Both the position numbers and the translations under genes were made by a program. Positions 13,800 to 14,494 of a stretch of 14,494 nt of DNA are shown one piece after another; positions within the stretch are counted from its first letter, which is position 1; the number at the start of each line of letters is the position of its first letter. Source of the stretch: CAVSUR01 sp052143655 (GTDB lineage Bacteria > Actinomycetota > Actinomycetes > Streptosporangiales > Streptosporangiaceae); assembly GCA_052143655.1 (NCBI GenBank), contig JBKQSL010000101.1:1-14494 (forward strand), read 5' to 3'. Under the pieces are notes generated by a model. It did no database searches. It saw only the letters and a program-made list of their open reading frames with translations, and was not told the origin of the DNA.

Positions 13800-14246
13800 T
13801 CACGGGGCGCCCGGCGGGGTGACCGTGGCCTGCACGGTGACCGGGCCGGCGTCGCGGAACCGCAGCGTCAGCGGGACGGTCTGGCCCATCATCAGCCTCG
13901 GGAGCCCGATCACCACGATGTCAGCGCCGAACGGGCTCAGGGTGACCGTCGCGCGGGCCGGCACCGGCAGGCCAGGCAGCGGCCGGCCCAGTCCGGCCTG
14001 GCTTCCCGCGTGCTGGACCAGCCAGACACTGCGGGCACCCGGCACGCTGGCCGACACCAGCCGGTCGGCATCGCCGATGTTGCGCAGGACCAGGTAGGTG
14101 ACAGCGCGGTCAGGGGTACCCGGGGCGGCGTTGGGCATCACCAGCGAGGCCGAGGTGATCTCGATCCGCACCTGGCTGATCGTGTCGGCCCCGCCCGTCG
14201 CCACCCAGGCCGACAGCATGCCCAGCAGCAGCGCGGCGCAGATCAC
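13800..14246 (-). CDS. PCu(A)C-like copper chaperone domain protein, ligands apparently lost
   Basis: This 148-residue protein has an N-terminal hydrophobic anchor (ICAALLLGMLSAWVA) followed by an extracytoplasmic beta-domain. The body follows the PCu(A)C pattern: TYLVLRNIGDADRLV (50-64), LPVPARATVTL (93-103), GLPRLMMGQTVPLTLRF (114-130) and AGPVTV near the end. Canonical members bind Cu(I) through a spaced Met/His set ending in HxM and help load cytochrome oxidase. Here His79 is the only candidate in the first site, and the usual HVM is replaced by Asp-Ile-Val at 109-111, so copper binding is doubtful. The start is GTG 14246, the first possible start codon in the frame, although good-looking residues continue upstream of it. 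It is divergent from the secreted-protein gene at 14300. Confidence 0.72.
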   Translation of the reverse strand: MICAALLLGMLSAWVATGGADTISQVRIEITSASLVMPNAAPGTPDRAVTYLVLRNIGDADRLVSASVPGARSVWLVQHAGSQAGLGRPLPGLPVPARATVTLSPFGADIVVIGLPRLMMGQTVPLTLRFRDAGPVTVQATVTPPGAP

Positions 14247-14299
14247 CGGGGCCGCGCCGGCCCGCAGCAGCTCCGGTCCGGCCGGATCGGGAATGTCGG

Positions 14300-14494
14300 A
14301 TGAGGCCGCCCTCGGTCGCAGCGGCGCTCGGCATGATTTTCGCCGCCTCGCCGGCAGCGGCCCAGCTTGCGCTGCCGGGCGCCGTTGCGCCTAGTTCGGC
14401 GGGAACCGTGGGAAAAGTCCCCAGGCCGCACAGGACGCCAAAGGCCGCGGCGACCTATGCGCCGCCGGGCGCCGCGACCGTGATCGGGCGCGCT
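14300..14494 (+). CDS. Secreted protein with signal peptide, N-terminal part (cut by window end)
   Basis: A frame is open from ATG 14300 to the last base (65 codons). The N-terminus reads MRPPSVAAALGMIFAASP followed by AAAQ, a plausible Sec signal peptide with cleavage near residues 22-24. A Pro/Ala-rich mature start follows. A modest GGGA ribosome site is at 14289-14292; ATG 14333 is an alternative start. The gene is divergent from the PCu(A)C-like gene with only 53 bp between the starts, so the two may share a promoter region. Nothing in the visible part identifies a family. Confidence 0.5.
   Translation, partial: MRPPSVAAALGMIFAASPAAAQLALPGAVAPSSAGTVGKVPRPHRTPKAAATYAPPGAATVIGRA

Overview
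This window is high-GC DNA with strong G/C preference at third codon positions, GTG starts and GGAGG-type ribosome sites, which points to an actinomycete. Supporting signs are EspI-like MinD/ParA ATPases, a NodI/DrrA-type ABC exporter, a DUF167 protein and a proline tRNA with the bacterial C1-G72 end. I cannot name the genus.

Left part (1-5398, + strand): the 3' end of a Ser/Thr/Gly/Ala-rich repeat protein is followed by three tightly packed genes. These are a PAPS-type sulfotransferase with an extra C-terminal domain, a soluble EspI-like MinD/ParA ATPase, and a second ATPase of the same family. The second ATPase continues through a Pro/Gly-rich linker and one membrane helix into an exported LppX/LolA-like domain with a four-cysteine tail. 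The 8-nt and overlapping gene junctions suggest one operon. I infer a surface-directed role, perhaps sulfation, assembly or export of a cell-envelope component. This is the best candidate for an undescribed system in the window.

Middle part (5489-8956, - strand): an ABC-2 exporter operon runs ATPase, permease, second and different permease, then a class I glutamine amidotransferase-like protein. It is a plausible export or resistance module for a lipid-linked or natural-product substrate.

Next (9215-11332): two tandem GtrA-family membrane proteins (+ strand) face a divergent membrane-anchored GT51 peptidoglycan glycosyltransferase (- strand). The second GtrA gene and the GT51 gene overlap tail to tail by 48 bp. 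The block looks envelope-related.

Accessory patch (11333-13300): this holds a poorly conserved gap, a lower-GC gene for a PD-(D/E)XK nuclease with duplicated N-terminal helical repeats, a strong hairpin, tRNA-Pro(GGG), and a decayed NADH:flavin oxidoreductase gene. The decayed gene has a clear 1-nt frameshift and large internal deletions. The patch looks like a recombination-prone tRNA locus.

Right end (13474-14494): a small DUF167 gene (+), a PCu(A)C-like membrane-anchored protein (-) that seems to lack the usual copper ligands, and, divergent from it, the start of a secreted protein cut by the window edge.
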